From NCBI RefSeq assembly GCF_000317105.1, contig NC_019693.1, positions 1,674,001-1,738,000 on the forward strand: a stretch of 64,000 bases of DNA, written 5' to 3'. The notes beneath the pieces are model-generated. The model searched no databases, was not told where the DNA came from, and was given only the letters and a program-made list of their open reading frames with translations. Each line of letters begins with the position of its first letter. The stretch's first letter is position 1. Shown here piece by piece: positions 19,219 to 27,972 of the stretch. Both the position numbers and the translations under genes were made by a program. The DNA is from Oscillatoria acuminata PCC 6304. Lineage in GTDB: Bacteria; Cyanobacteriota; Cyanobacteriia; Cyanobacteriales; Laspinemataceae.

Positions 19219-19458
19219 ATGCCGATTCTTAGCAATATCGAACGTCGCGCCCTGGAAACTGGTCGCCACGAAGGTCGTCGGGAGATTGTTTTGGAAGTTT
19301 TGAACGATCGCTTTAACCCAGTGCCACTGGCAGTGATTGACCGGATTAATCAAATCTCTGATTTGGCGACTTTAAAACAACTGCTCAAACGGGGAATATC
19401 TATCGGGTCCCTGGCGGAATTTGAGGAAGTTCTGGAATCCATGCGGACTCACGATTAA
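19219..19458 (+). CDS. Free-standing Rpn C-terminal-module protein 2
   Basis: 79 residues from ATG at 19219 (MPILSNIERRALETG), preceded by AGGGAGG (19208-19214); a TTG at 19165 lies in the duplicated spacer and is rejected. It is the closest match to the predicted intragenic 83-residue product of the Rpn gene (REIVLEVLNDRFNPVPLAVIDRINQISD). Second tandem copy of the module plus its 5' spacer. Likely role as for the preceding gene. Confidence 0.75.
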   Translation: MPILSNIERRALETGRHEGRREIVLEVLNDRFNPVPLAVIDRINQISDLATLKQLLKRGISIGSLAEFEEVLESMRTHD

Positions 19459-19681
19459 AGATTCACGCCATCTGCCGGGACAGGGTGGGGTCTTATCCTT
19501 GGGGATGAAATGGGGGACAAACTGCACTACAATCAGGGAAAATGATGTGAAGCCGGGAAATATCAGTCCCGGGCCTGCACGGAATCCAGGCCAACTCCCT
19601 GGGAAAGAGCAGAAACTCGATCGCACAACCCGACCAACCCCGTTCCGGGAATCAATCACCGATTAATCAAGGGTAGGCAAG

Positions 19682-22600
19682 ATGAACGAACTAAGGAAAA
19701 TCGCCTATATAAAACTGATTCAATCCCTCCTGAGTTGTCCCAGTGGCAAGCAGGTCAAGATATTGAGCGCCCACCCGGAACTCATCGATGAGGGTTTGGT
19801 GGAGATGATGCGAGTAGTAGCAGAAATGACGGGAGAACAGGGACAGAGGAATGCAGGCTGGTTGCGGAATTTGGCGGGGAAAATAGAAACTGCTAACTAT
19901 TCCCTACCTCGACTACAAACTAAACTGGCAGCAGATACTCTGTTACAGCAAGGGCTCCAACAGTATCAACAAAGTCAATATCCCCGAGCTTTTCAATCTT
20001 TGCAACGGTGCCTTGCATTGTATCAAACAATCGGGGATAAGGCTCGCATGGCAACCGCTTGGAGAGTCTTGGGAGATATCGAGCAACGTCGGGGCAACTG
20101 GGATGAGGCGGAGCGTCTGTTTCGGCAATCTTTGCAATTGAGTACCGAATTGGGCGATCGCTGCGGGATGGCAACCTCTTGGGGACAGTTGGGAGATATC
20201 GAGCAACGTCGGGGCAACTGGGATGAGGCGGAGCGTCTGTTTCGGCAATCTTTGCAATTGAGTACCGAATTGGGCGATCGCAAAGGCATCGCAACCTCTT
20301 GGAGAGTCTTGGGAGATATCGAGCAACGTCGGGGCAATTGGGATGAGGCGGAGCGTCTGTATCAGCAATCTTTGGAATTGAGAATCGAATTGGACGATCG
20401 CTCCGGTATGGCAAGCTCTTGGGCAAGTTTGGGAGATATCCAGCGAAATTGGGGCAACTGGGATGAGGCGGAGCGTCTGTATCAGCAATCTTTGGCATTG
20501 AGAATCGAATTGGACGATCGCTCCGGTATGGCAAGCTCTTGGGCAAGTTTGGGAGATATCCAGCGAAATTGGGGCAACTGGGATGAGGCGGATCATCTGT
20601 ATCGGCAATCTTTGAAATTGAGTACCAAATTGGGCGAGCGCTCCTCTATCGCAAACTCTTGGGGACAGTTGGGAAATATTGAGAAACTTCGGGGCAACTG
20701 GGATGAGGCGGAGCGTCTGTTTCGGCAATCTTTGGAATTGAGTACCGAATTGGGCGAGCCCTTCTCTATGGCAAACTCTTGGGGACAGTTGGGAGATATC
20801 CAGCGATTTCGGGGCAACTGGGATGAGGCGGAGCATCTGTATCGGCAATATTTAGAAGTGATGACCAAATTGGGCGAGCGCTTCGGTATAGCAACCTCTT
20901 GGGGAGTCTTAGGAAATATTGAGAAACTTCGGGGCAACTGGGATGAGGCAGAGCGTCTGTTTCGGCAATCTTTGGAATTGAGTACCAACTTGGGCGAGCG
21001 CTCCCGTATGGCAACCGCTTGGGGAGAGTTGGGAGATATCGAGAAACTTCGGGGCAACTGGGATGAGGCGGAGCGTCTGTTTCGGCAATCTTTGGAATTG
21101 AGTACCAACTTGGGTGATAAATCTGGTATGGGCGACAGTTACAATGATCTGGCAATTGTCCATACACACTTCAACCAAATTCCCGAAGCGATCGCCGCTT
21201 GGAGAAAGGGTTTAGCCGTTTGTCCCCCAAACAGATTCCCCCTAGAAGCCTTAGAACTCGGTCGCAGTTTGGGCAATACTGCTTTTGATATCGAAGAGTG
21301 GGAAACCGCCATCGAAGGCTATGAGGCTGCCATTGAAGCGGTAGAAACCCTTTGCAGCTTCACCGACTCTTATACCGAAAAACAAAAACGCCGGGAAGCG
21401 GAAATCAGTGTTTATGAGAAACTGGTGCAAGCCTGTATCCATGCGGAAGAAATCGGCAAAGCCTTAGCCAGTGTGGAACGGAGCAAGTCTCGCAATCTCA
21501 TCGAACTGCTTGTCAATGCCAATCTTGAACCCACAGGTAACATTCCTGAAGAAATGCGCCAGGAACTCGATCGCCTGCGTCGGGAAGTCACTGCCAAACA
21601 ACGCATCCTGGAAAGTCTTGACAACCCCCTCAACTCCAACCTTGTCTCGGATACGGATTTCGGGCAACGGCGAAGTGAGAGTCCCAATTTCAACCCCACG
21701 GCTATTGAAACCATTCGTGAACAATACATCGCAGCGAAACAAGCGTTAAACGCACTGCTCGATCGCCTCAAAGCCTACGACCCCAATTTTACCCTGACCC
21801 AGCGCGTTGAACCTATCCAATTTTCAGAGATTCAGGGCTTAATCGACGAGAAAACCGCCCTGATTGAATGGTATCTCACTCGCGATCGCATTTATGCGTT
21901 TGTGGTGACGGGAGGAGATGGCAAGATCTCCCACTGGGAATCCACCCCGACACAGTACACCGACTTACAGCAGTTGTGCCAAACCTATCTGGATGCCTAT
22001 TTCAGCAACAAATCCCAGTGGAAAACCGATCTCGATGGCTTCTTGCAGCGTCTCTCGGATATCCTGGATTTACCCCAACTGATTGCCCGGATTCCCTCGG
22101 ACTACCGTCAACTGATTTTAATTCCCTATCGCGATTTGCACCTGTTTCCCCTGCACGCTTTAGCCATCAACCGCGCCACCGCACCCCACTATTTATGCGA
22201 TCGCTTTCCCGATGGCGTCAAATATGCCCCCAGTTGTCAATTTTTGCAAGTCTCCCAGCGCAACCAAAAAAGCGAGAGTCAAAACCGCTTTTTTGCTATC
22301 CAAAATCCCACAGGAGATTTAACCTACGCAGACTTAGAAGTTGAGGCAATTTTCCCTGCCTTTCACCCCAATGCAAGCTGTCTCACCCGCCAACAAGCCA
22401 CCAAACTCGCCCTCAGCCAACATCCTTACGAGGCAGATTTTCGTTCCGCCGAATATCTCCATTTTGCCGGACATGGTGGCTTTAATTTTACCAATCCCCT
22501 GGACTCATTTCTCGTGCTTGCCGGTGCAGTCGCCGGGGGAGAAAACAATTCCGGGCGTGATCCCGAGCGATTTGTTTCCTGGCGCAAAGGAGAAAGTGTT

Positions 22601-23059
22601 GAGTTAGAAAAATGTTACACCCTGGGAGAATTGTTCGAGTTGAATTTACCTTACTGTCGCCTCGTCATTCTCTCCGCCTGCGAAACTGGCTTAATAGGGG
22701 TTTCTCCCGATTTAGAAGAATACATGAGTTTGGGGTTAGGTTTCCTCTATGCGGGAGCACAAAATGTGATTTGTAGTCTTTGGGCGGTGAATGATTTATC
22801 CACGGCGATTTTAATGGTAAAATTATATGAGGAACTGCAAACCCAGTCCTCGGTTTCTCAGGCATTGAACCAAGCGCAGCAGTGGATGAGAAGTGTCACC
22901 AAACGGGCATTAATTCAATGGTTGGATGAGTTATCCTTAGAAAAGGAGGTGAAAGATAGTCTGCGTAAAAATTTACCACGGTTAGGCTTGAAGCCTCCGG
23001 AGTATCGACCTTTTGAAGATCGGCACCATTGGGCGGCATTTTGCGCGATTGGGATTTAA
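19682..23059 (+). CDS. TPR-CHAT caspase-like protease (CATRA-type locus, gene 1)
   Basis: 1,125 residues. An N-terminal helical region (~1-115) is followed by about ten tetratricopeptide repeats of 40 residues (~115-490; GDIEQRRGNWDEAERLFRQSL pattern), a linker with coiled-coil character (~500-690) and a C-terminal CHAT domain. The catalytic dyad is visible as His931 in HFAGHGG and Cys1000 in LVILSACETGL. CHAT proteins are caspase-like peptidases that cleave an associated effector or zymogen when activated; TPR arrays sense the trigger. The gene is followed by two ORFs on the same strand, one small and one membrane-anchored. Nine of the TPR units are nearly identical in DNA. Confidence 0.88.
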   Translation: MNELRKIAYIKLIQSLLSCPSGKQVKILSAHPELIDEGLVEMMRVVAEMTGEQGQRNAGWLRNLAGKIETANYSLPRLQTKLAADTLLQQGLQQYQQSQYPRAFQSLQRCLALYQTIGDKARMATAWRVLGDIEQRRGNWDEAERLFRQSLQLSTELGDRCGMATSWGQLGDIEQRRGNWDEAERLFRQSLQLSTELGDRKGIATSWRVLGDIEQRRGNWDEAERLYQQSLELRIELDDRSGMASSWASLGDIQRNWGNWDEAERLYQQSLALRIELDDRSGMASSWASLGDIQRNWGNWDEADHLYRQSLKLSTKLGERSSIANSWGQLGNIEKLRGNWDEAERLFRQSLELSTELGEPFSMANSWGQLGDIQRFRGNWDEAEHLYRQYLEVMTKLGERFGIATSWGVLGNIEKLRGNWDEAERLFRQSLELSTNLGERSRMATAWGELGDIEKLRGNWDEAERLFRQSLELSTNLGDKSGMGDSYNDLAIVHTHFNQIPEAIAAWRKGLAVCPPNRFPLEALELGRSLGNTAFDIEEWETAIEGYEAAIEAVETLCSFTDSYTEKQKRREAEISVYEKLVQACIHAEEIGKALASVERSKSRNLIELLVNANLEPTGNIPEEMRQELDRLRREVTAKQRILESLDNPLNSNLVSDTDFGQRRSESPNFNPTAIETIREQYIAAKQALNALLDRLKAYDPNFTLTQRVEPIQFSEIQGLIDEKTALIEWYLTRDRIYAFVVTGGDGKISHWESTPTQYTDLQQLCQTYLDAYFSNKSQWKTDLDGFLQRLSDILDLPQLIARIPSDYRQLILIPYRDLHLFPLHALAINRATAPHYLCDRFPDGVKYAPSCQFLQVSQRNQKSESQNRFFAIQNPTGDLTYADLEVEAIFPAFHPNASCLTRQQATKLALSQHPYEADFRSAEYLHFAGHGGFNFTNPLDSFLVLAGAVAGGENNSGRDPERFVSWRKGESVELEKCYTLGELFELNLPYCRLVILSACETGLIGVSPDLEEYMSLGLGFLYAGAQNVICSLWAVNDLSTAILMVKLYEELQTQSSVSQALNQAQQWMRSVTKRALIQWLDELSLEKEVKDSLRKNLPRLGLKPPEYRPFEDRHHWAAFCAIGI
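20041..21120 (+). repeat. Nine tandem 120-bp units encoding TPRs
   Basis: The phrase GGATGAGGCGGAGCGTCTGT or a near variant recurs every 120 bp (20101, 20221, 20341, 20461, 20581, 20701, 20821, 20941, 21061). Neighbouring units differ at only a few positions, showing recent in-frame expansion or gene conversion. Confidence 0.9.
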
Positions 23060-23154
23060 TTTTTGGGGTTAAAATTAAGGGGGAGAAAAATACAGCATTG
23101 AGGAGGACATGGCAGTACCCTGTCCCTACGGAAGATAAAACATAATTTCAGGGA

Positions 23155-23601
23155 ATGATTATGAAAGAATCGACGGAAACTTTTCTGATGTTGGCGCAAC
23201 TCCTGGAAACGGAACCGCCTATTTTGCAACGGGAGGCGCTGTCTCAAGTGCAGCAGTTAGCTGAACAATTAGATCGAGTTCCCGAAGGGGACGAAGAAAA
23301 GGCTGCTGCTGTAATTATAGACTGGAGCGCTCAATTTCCGCAAGAGCAAGAAACCTTGGAGAAAGCAGTGTCAAAAGCAGGGTTAAAAAAAGAGCGGAAA
23401 GAACTTGATGAAATTTTGGAAAATCACCCCAGGTATGGACAGTGGATTGTTCCGAATTTTGAAATTATCGAAGAACCTGAAACTCAAAGAGATCTGGTTA
23501 TTATTACTCCCGAGCCACCGCAAAAGCAAACTCCTGCTAAAATGTCCCCGCTTCTCTACCTTCGCCAAAGTTTACAACAATGGATTCACAAGAATCAATA
23601 A
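23155..23601 (+). CDS. Small protein of the CHAT locus (candidate CATRA-associated small protein)
   Basis: 148 residues; ATG at 23155 or 23161, the latter 7 nt after AGGGA. Largely helical and acidic, with a Pro/Lys tail (EPPQKQTPAK). No enzyme motif. It lies between the CHAT-TPR gene (95 bp upstream) and the 503-residue membrane protein, whose start it overlaps by 22 bp. The position and size match the small protein described for CATRA (CASPASE/TPR-repeat-associated) conflict systems. The family call is from memory and context; the coupling is directly visible. Confidence 0.6.
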   Translation: MIMKESTETFLMLAQLLETEPPILQREALSQVQQLAEQLDRVPEGDEEKAAAVIIDWSAQFPQEQETLEKAVSKAGLKKERKELDEILENHPRYGQWIVPNFEIIEEPETQRDLVIITPEPPQKQTPAKMSPLLYLRQSLQQWIHKNQ

Positions 23602-25091
23602 CACCGCTAGTTTATGCGCCGAATTTACATTTATTTGCCTTTCATCTCTGCCGGGGATTAACGGGTGAACCGGATTCCCAAGTGCGGGATCCACAATTGT
23701 TGTGGGAACGGGCTGATGCGATGTTGGAAACATTAGGGTTTTCGGAACGCCTCCACCTCTACGGTTATTCTACACCCTCACCGGAACCTCCCGGAACCGA
23801 AGTCAATCTGCATCCGAATAACCAACTCAAGTTACAGAGAAAATTTCCTAACTCGGAGTTAGAAATAACCGGCAGAATGCTGGCTTATCGGCTTTATGAT
23901 AGTTATAGTTTAATCGTTAATTTCCGTCGCCCGGAACGAGAAAAGGGCGAAAAAACGTCTGAAGTGCCTATCTCTATTTGGCGCGATTGGACTAGCGAAA
24001 AGGGAATATTTCTGCCCGATTTCGTGCAAAGTTCATTAGGACAAACCCTAGTTTTGACGGCTTTTTTGTCGAAAGAAGACACAGATAAATCTCCTGAAGA
24101 GTTGGAAGAATTTGCCTATCGCTGTTTAAGGCAGTTGATTCCCGCTAAAAAAGACCGTCCGCCTTTGGAACGAGTGGGGGAAGTGTTTGGTAGCCCGATT
24201 TTTGAATTTGGCGGTCAAATTCTCGACTCGCATCTACAAGAGGAACCGGATCCAAACTGTCACGTTTTAGTTTGGTTGTTTCGCGAAGATTTACCCAGCG
24301 CCAAGTTTATCGATTCCTATCGCCAGTTTATCGATTTATTTTACTACCGCAATAAAGCCCTATCCGCTTATCGCGAAACCCGCACCCTTTATCGAAAAAT
24401 TTACGATGTTTATACAGAACTAGAGAAAAATGTCAAAGATTTTAAGAGGGAATTATTAAAGCAGCCAACCCCAAACCAACGGTTGAGTGAAGCGCAATTA
24501 GAGCCACTCAAAGAAGTCTTAAAAAATTTGTCGCAATTGGATTTAGAATATGCGCGGCTGTTGCGAAATTACAAGCATAACCGCAATACAATAGCAATCC
24601 ATGCCAAAAACTACACCGTTATCTTAGAGAACATCCTTCGCAAGCTCAAGGAAGAAAAACATCCTGTGCAACGGGAGGAACTCGACTTTTTCCGGGAGTT
24701 TTGCGATCGCACCTGTCCCTATTTTCAAACCCGCATCGCTGACGAACTCAACTATTTTATCGAGGGTTCCAGTTTGGCAGATAAGGCGATCGCCTCGATT
24801 CGCGGTATTGTCGAAATTGAACAAACTCAACTCGATCGCCTGCGCCAAGACCAAGAAAAACAGATCGAAAATACTATCCAAGCCATTGGACTGGCGGTGG
24901 GGACTGGGGCGATTTTTGCCTCAAGTGCGGGATTAATCGACCGCCGTTGGCGGATGCCGTGGGCAAGCGATCGCTCGTCTTATCCCCATCCCTTTCTGAT
25001 TGCTGTTTTCGGCAGTTTTCTCCTGGCGGGCATCGTTTACAAAGTGGTCAAATGCTGTCAAAATCGGGGACATAAAACTCGGAAAAATTAG
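23580..25091 (+). CDS. Coiled-coil membrane protein of the CHAT locus (candidate CATRA protein)
   Basis: 503 residues. The N-terminal globular part starts PLVYAPNLHLFAFHLCRG and includes LLWERADAMLETLGF; a central helical/coiled-coil region covers ~275-430; two C-terminal hydrophobic segments follow (about 430-450, TIQAIGLAVGTGAIFASSAG; and 466-488, FLIAVFGSFLLAGIVYKVV), then a basic tail. This fits a membrane-tethered effector or target for the neighbouring CHAT protease. The opening resembles what I recall of CATRA-N domains. Not recognised as a gasdermin by length or sequence. Confidence 0.6.
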   Translation: MDSQESITPLVYAPNLHLFAFHLCRGLTGEPDSQVRDPQLLWERADAMLETLGFSERLHLYGYSTPSPEPPGTEVNLHPNNQLKLQRKFPNSELEITGRMLAYRLYDSYSLIVNFRRPEREKGEKTSEVPISIWRDWTSEKGIFLPDFVQSSLGQTLVLTAFLSKEDTDKSPEELEEFAYRCLRQLIPAKKDRPPLERVGEVFGSPIFEFGGQILDSHLQEEPDPNCHVLVWLFREDLPSAKFIDSYRQFIDLFYYRNKALSAYRETRTLYRKIYDVYTELEKNVKDFKRELLKQPTPNQRLSEAQLEPLKEVLKNLSQLDLEYARLLRNYKHNRNTIAIHAKNYTVILENILRKLKEEKHPVQREELDFFREFCDRTCPYFQTRIADELNYFIEGSSLADKAIASIRGIVEIEQTQLDRLRQDQEKQIENTIQAIGLAVGTGAIFASSAGLIDRRWRMPWASDRSSYPHPFLIAVFGSFLLAGIVYKVVKCCQNRGHKTRKN

Positions 25092-25415
25092 CCCAGGATA
25101 GTCATAAATTGGGGAAGTGAGGGACCCTCATCCCCCGGCCCCTTCTCCCAAAATGGGAGAAGGGGAGCCGGATTTGAAGATTCAACGTCCCTGTCCCAAC
25201 CCTTCGACTTAGCTCAGGGGGAGAGGGATTTAGGGTGAGGGCAGTAGATTGGAAAAAAGTCTACTTTAATCCTACTCATAGCCCTACCCTTACCAAGGGA
25301 AAGGGACCCCGGAACCCCACCCTTTAGGATGCGGGTTTGTATAGACTTGGCAAACTGAACTCAAATGAGATAAAATTACAATTCACATTGCCCAATTTTC
25401 TAGGAGGTTTTTAGA
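25092..25415. repeat. 324-bp gap with degenerate palindromic repeats
   Basis: Contains CCCCTTCTCCCAAAATGGGA and AGAAGGGG (25139-25166), the common cyanobacterial intergenic hairpin also seen in degenerate form near 30100, 36620-36760 and 61195-61250. A fragment resembling repeat family A (GCGGGTTTGTATAGAC) is near 25331. No gene is seen. Confidence 0.5.
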
Positions 25416-26066
25416 TTGGTACGAGTACGAGTCCGACAGCACGTTAATCCCCTCAGTTATGCTTATCAAACCCCAATCGTTCCCCCAACGTGGTCACAAA
25501 TCTATACCAATTCTGCCCAACCTTTGCATTTAGATATTGGCTGTGCTTGGGGGCGATTTTTATTACAAATGGCTCCAATTGAACCCGAGTGGAATTTTCT
25601 GGGAGTGGAGATTCGCGAACCTTTAGTGGAAGGGGCTCTGGCTGAACGGGATGAACAGCAATTTAGCAATTTACATTTTATTTTTTGCAATATAAATCAC
25701 GCTTTTGCTCCGTTGCTGGATAGTTTACCCCCGGGGGTTTTACATCGGGTTTCTATCCAATTTCCCGACCCTTGGTTTAAAAAGCGCCATCAAAAACGGC
25801 GCGTGGTGCAACCGGAATTAGTGGAGAAGGTGGCGAAGTATCTCGTGCCGGGAGGGATGGTTTTTTTGCAATCTGATGTGCATGAGGTGGCGGTAGAAAT
25901 GCGCGATCGCTTTGCAGAACATCCCAGCTTTGCACGGCAAGGGTCAGAGGAGTGGTTACCGGAAAATCCTCTGCCGGTGGCAACGGAACGAGAACAATCA
26001 ACCCTAGAGAAAAATGAACCTGTTTATCGAGTAGTCTTTCTCAAAACTAGGGAAATTCCAGGATAA
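25416..26066 (+). CDS. trmB: tRNA (guanine-N7)-methyltransferase
   Basis: 216 residues from TTG at 25416, supported by AGGAGG 8 nt upstream (25402-25407). The SAM-binding motif is DIGCAWGRFLLQMA, followed by FLGVEIREPLVE and the family signature SIQFPDPWFKKRHQKRRVVQPELV. It methylates G46 of tRNA variable loops. Short hairpin-rich gap upstream; the permease follows 91 bp downstream on the same strand. High confidence. Confidence 0.95.
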   Translation: MVRVRVRQHVNPLSYAYQTPIVPPTWSQIYTNSAQPLHLDIGCAWGRFLLQMAPIEPEWNFLGVEIREPLVEGALAERDEQQFSNLHFIFCNINHAFAPLLDSLPPGVLHRVSIQFPDPWFKKRHQKRRVVQPELVEKVAKYLVPGGMVFLQSDVHEVAVEMRDRFAEHPSFARQGSEEWLPENPLPVATEREQSTLEKNEPVYRVVFLKTREIPG

Positions 26067-26157
26067 CTCGGGTAAAAGTATGGGGGATTGCAGTATGGGA
26101 TGGGGCGGTCCTTTACACTGGAGGCTAATTTTCTTTCCTTGAGGAGCACTACAGAAG

Positions 26158-27573
26158 ATGAATCCAGACGATCGCCCCAATCCAATTCCCCCCCAGGGAA
26201 ATCCGGGTTTCCGCGTTGCTGTTGCCCGATTTTTCAAGTTTCAGGAACATCAGACGAACTTTCGCACGGAAATCATTGCTGGGGTCACGACGTTTATGAC
26301 GATGGCTTATATATTAGCCGTGAATCCAGGGATTTTATCTAATGCGATATTTTTAGAGAATTCTGGGGATTTATTTGGGGAGTTAGTCATTGCTACGGCA
26401 CTCTCTTCGGCGATCGCCACGTTAGTGATGGCAGTGACAGCAAATTATCCTTTTGCTCTCGCACCGGGGATGGGATTGAATGCTTTTTTTGCCTTTTCTG
26501 TTGTCATTGGATTAGGCATTGAGTGGCGGGTTGCTCTAGGTGCGATTTTTATTGAAGGAATTTTATTTATTCTCCTTACTCTCTCTCAGGTGCGAAACAA
26601 AATTATTCAAGGGATTCCAGAATGCCTGAAGCAAGCAACTGCTGCGGGCATTGGCTTCTTTTTAGCCTATATTGCCCTGTCTGGAGATCCGGCAACGGGA
26701 GGGGCGGGAATTATTGTGGCGAACCCGGTGACGATTACGGGGTTGGGAAATTTTCAGGAACCCGCAACGTTAATGGCGATCGCCGGAATTGTGATTACCA
26801 GTGCAGCAGTGGCGCGGCGGATTACTGGGGCGCTGTTGTGGGGGATTCTGGCAACGGCTATCCTGGGTTGGATTTTGGGAATTGCCCCGTCTCCCCAGGG
26901 AATTGTCGCGTTTCCTGAGTTTCCCACACATTTGTTCGGACAGGCGATCGGGGGTTTGGCAGGGATTCGGGCGAGCAATCTCTGGGATTTTATTGCGGTT
27001 ACTTTTGTTTTTTTGTTTGTGGATTTGTTTGATACAATTGGTACATTGGCGGGGGTGGGTGTCCAGGGGGGATATATTCGGGAAAATGGAGAACTGCCTC
27101 GGGCGACGGAAGCGTTGATGGCGGATGCGATCGGCACGACGGCGGGGGCGATCCTGGGAACTTCTACGGTGACAACCTATATTGAGTCGGCAGCAGGGGT
27201 GGCAGAAGGGGGTCGCACAGGGTTTACTGGGGTGACTATTGCGTTGTGCTTTGTTTTATCTATTTTTTTTATACCTTTGTTACAGGCGGTTCCGGGGTTT
27301 GCCACGGCTCCAGCTTTAGTGATGGTGGGGGTGTTGATGGCGGGAAATGTGAGGCGGATTCGGTGGGATGACCCGGCGGAGTCGATTCCTTCGTTTTTGA
27401 CGATTTTGGTGATGCCGTTGAGCTTTTCGATCGCGGAAGGATTAGCAGTGGGGGCGATCGCCTATCCCTTGATCAAGACGTTTCAAGGAAAAGCCCGAGA
27501 CACTGATCTCACTCAATGGATTTTAGCTGGTATTTTTGTCTTGCGGTTTGTTTATATGGCAGTGACTCCCTAG
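26158..27573 (+). CDS. NCS2-family (AzgA-type) purine permease
   Basis: 471 residues with 12-14 hydrophobic segments. Family signatures: TEIIAGVTTFMTMAYILAVNP, ALAPGMGLNAFFAFSV and FLFVDLFDTIGTLAGVGVQGGY, all typical of the AzgA/GhxP/AdeQ branch that imports hypoxanthine, guanine or adenine with protons. Located in the inner membrane. The exact purine cannot be told from sequence. A leaderless-looking purine-rich stretch (GAGGAG at 26140) precedes the ATG. Confidence 0.92.
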   Translation: MNPDDRPNPIPPQGNPGFRVAVARFFKFQEHQTNFRTEIIAGVTTFMTMAYILAVNPGILSNAIFLENSGDLFGELVIATALSSAIATLVMAVTANYPFALAPGMGLNAFFAFSVVIGLGIEWRVALGAIFIEGILFILLTLSQVRNKIIQGIPECLKQATAAGIGFFLAYIALSGDPATGGAGIIVANPVTITGLGNFQEPATLMAIAGIVITSAAVARRITGALLWGILATAILGWILGIAPSPQGIVAFPEFPTHLFGQAIGGLAGIRASNLWDFIAVTFVFLFVDLFDTIGTLAGVGVQGGYIRENGELPRATEALMADAIGTTAGAILGTSTVTTYIESAAGVAEGGRTGFTGVTIALCFVLSIFFIPLLQAVPGFATAPALVMVGVLMAGNVRRIRWDDPAESIPSFLTILVMPLSFSIAEGLAVGAIAYPLIKTFQGKARDTDLTQWILAGIFVLRFVYMAVTP

Positions 27574-27972
27574 CTTGGTCAGTCCCTCAAGGGAATGATT
27601 TTTGAGCTTGATTTATTGAGGGGCTACCGCCCCTTGACTGACGCCCCCTGAGTGGGTAATAATGTCTTCCGAGAGAGGAATATTGTCCTAAAAATGCTTT
27701 AAAATCCGTCATTAGATAGATGCAACCTATCCAACCACTACGAATGAACTCCTCACAGACTCTTGTGACTCAGGAATCCCTCGAATCAAGAGATTAAACT
27801 AGACTTTAGATAAGTAAATTAACTCAGAAAATGTTTTGTTTATTCTTGGTGAAGATTCAATCTTAAATCGTTCAAAAGTTGAAGAGGTAGATCTCCCCGG
27901 AGGTAGAGGTATTTAAGGAACAATTCTACTTAAAATGAGAGCGTAAACACGAATGCAGGATACATTTTTATC
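27574..27972. other. 399-bp intergenic region
   Basis: Starts with an imperfect inverted repeat (GTCAGTCCCTCAAGGG at 27579 against CCCCTTGACTGAC near 27631) that could terminate the permease transcript. The remainder is AT-rich and must hold the promoter of the PRC-barrel gene. A CTCCTCACAG motif at 27749 was considered as a Yfr1-like core and rejected. Confidence 0.35.

Noticed and set aside
20041-21120. Possible CRISPR array because of regular repeat spacing
   Set aside because: Units are contiguous 120-bp coding repeats without unique spacers.
19920-21178. Long reverse-strand open frames with repeated Pro/Leu/Arg patterns
   Set aside because: They are antisense shadows of the 120-bp TPR repeats; the repeated pattern comes from the forward gene.
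23580-25091. Possible gasdermin partner of the CHAT protease
   Set aside because: The protein is twice the length of bacterial gasdermins and has coiled coil plus two C-terminal membrane helices.
27745-27775. ACTCCTCACAG motif resembling the Yfr1 small RNA core
   Set aside because: The last core base differs, and the flanking GC-rich hairpin and U-tract of Yfr1 are missing.
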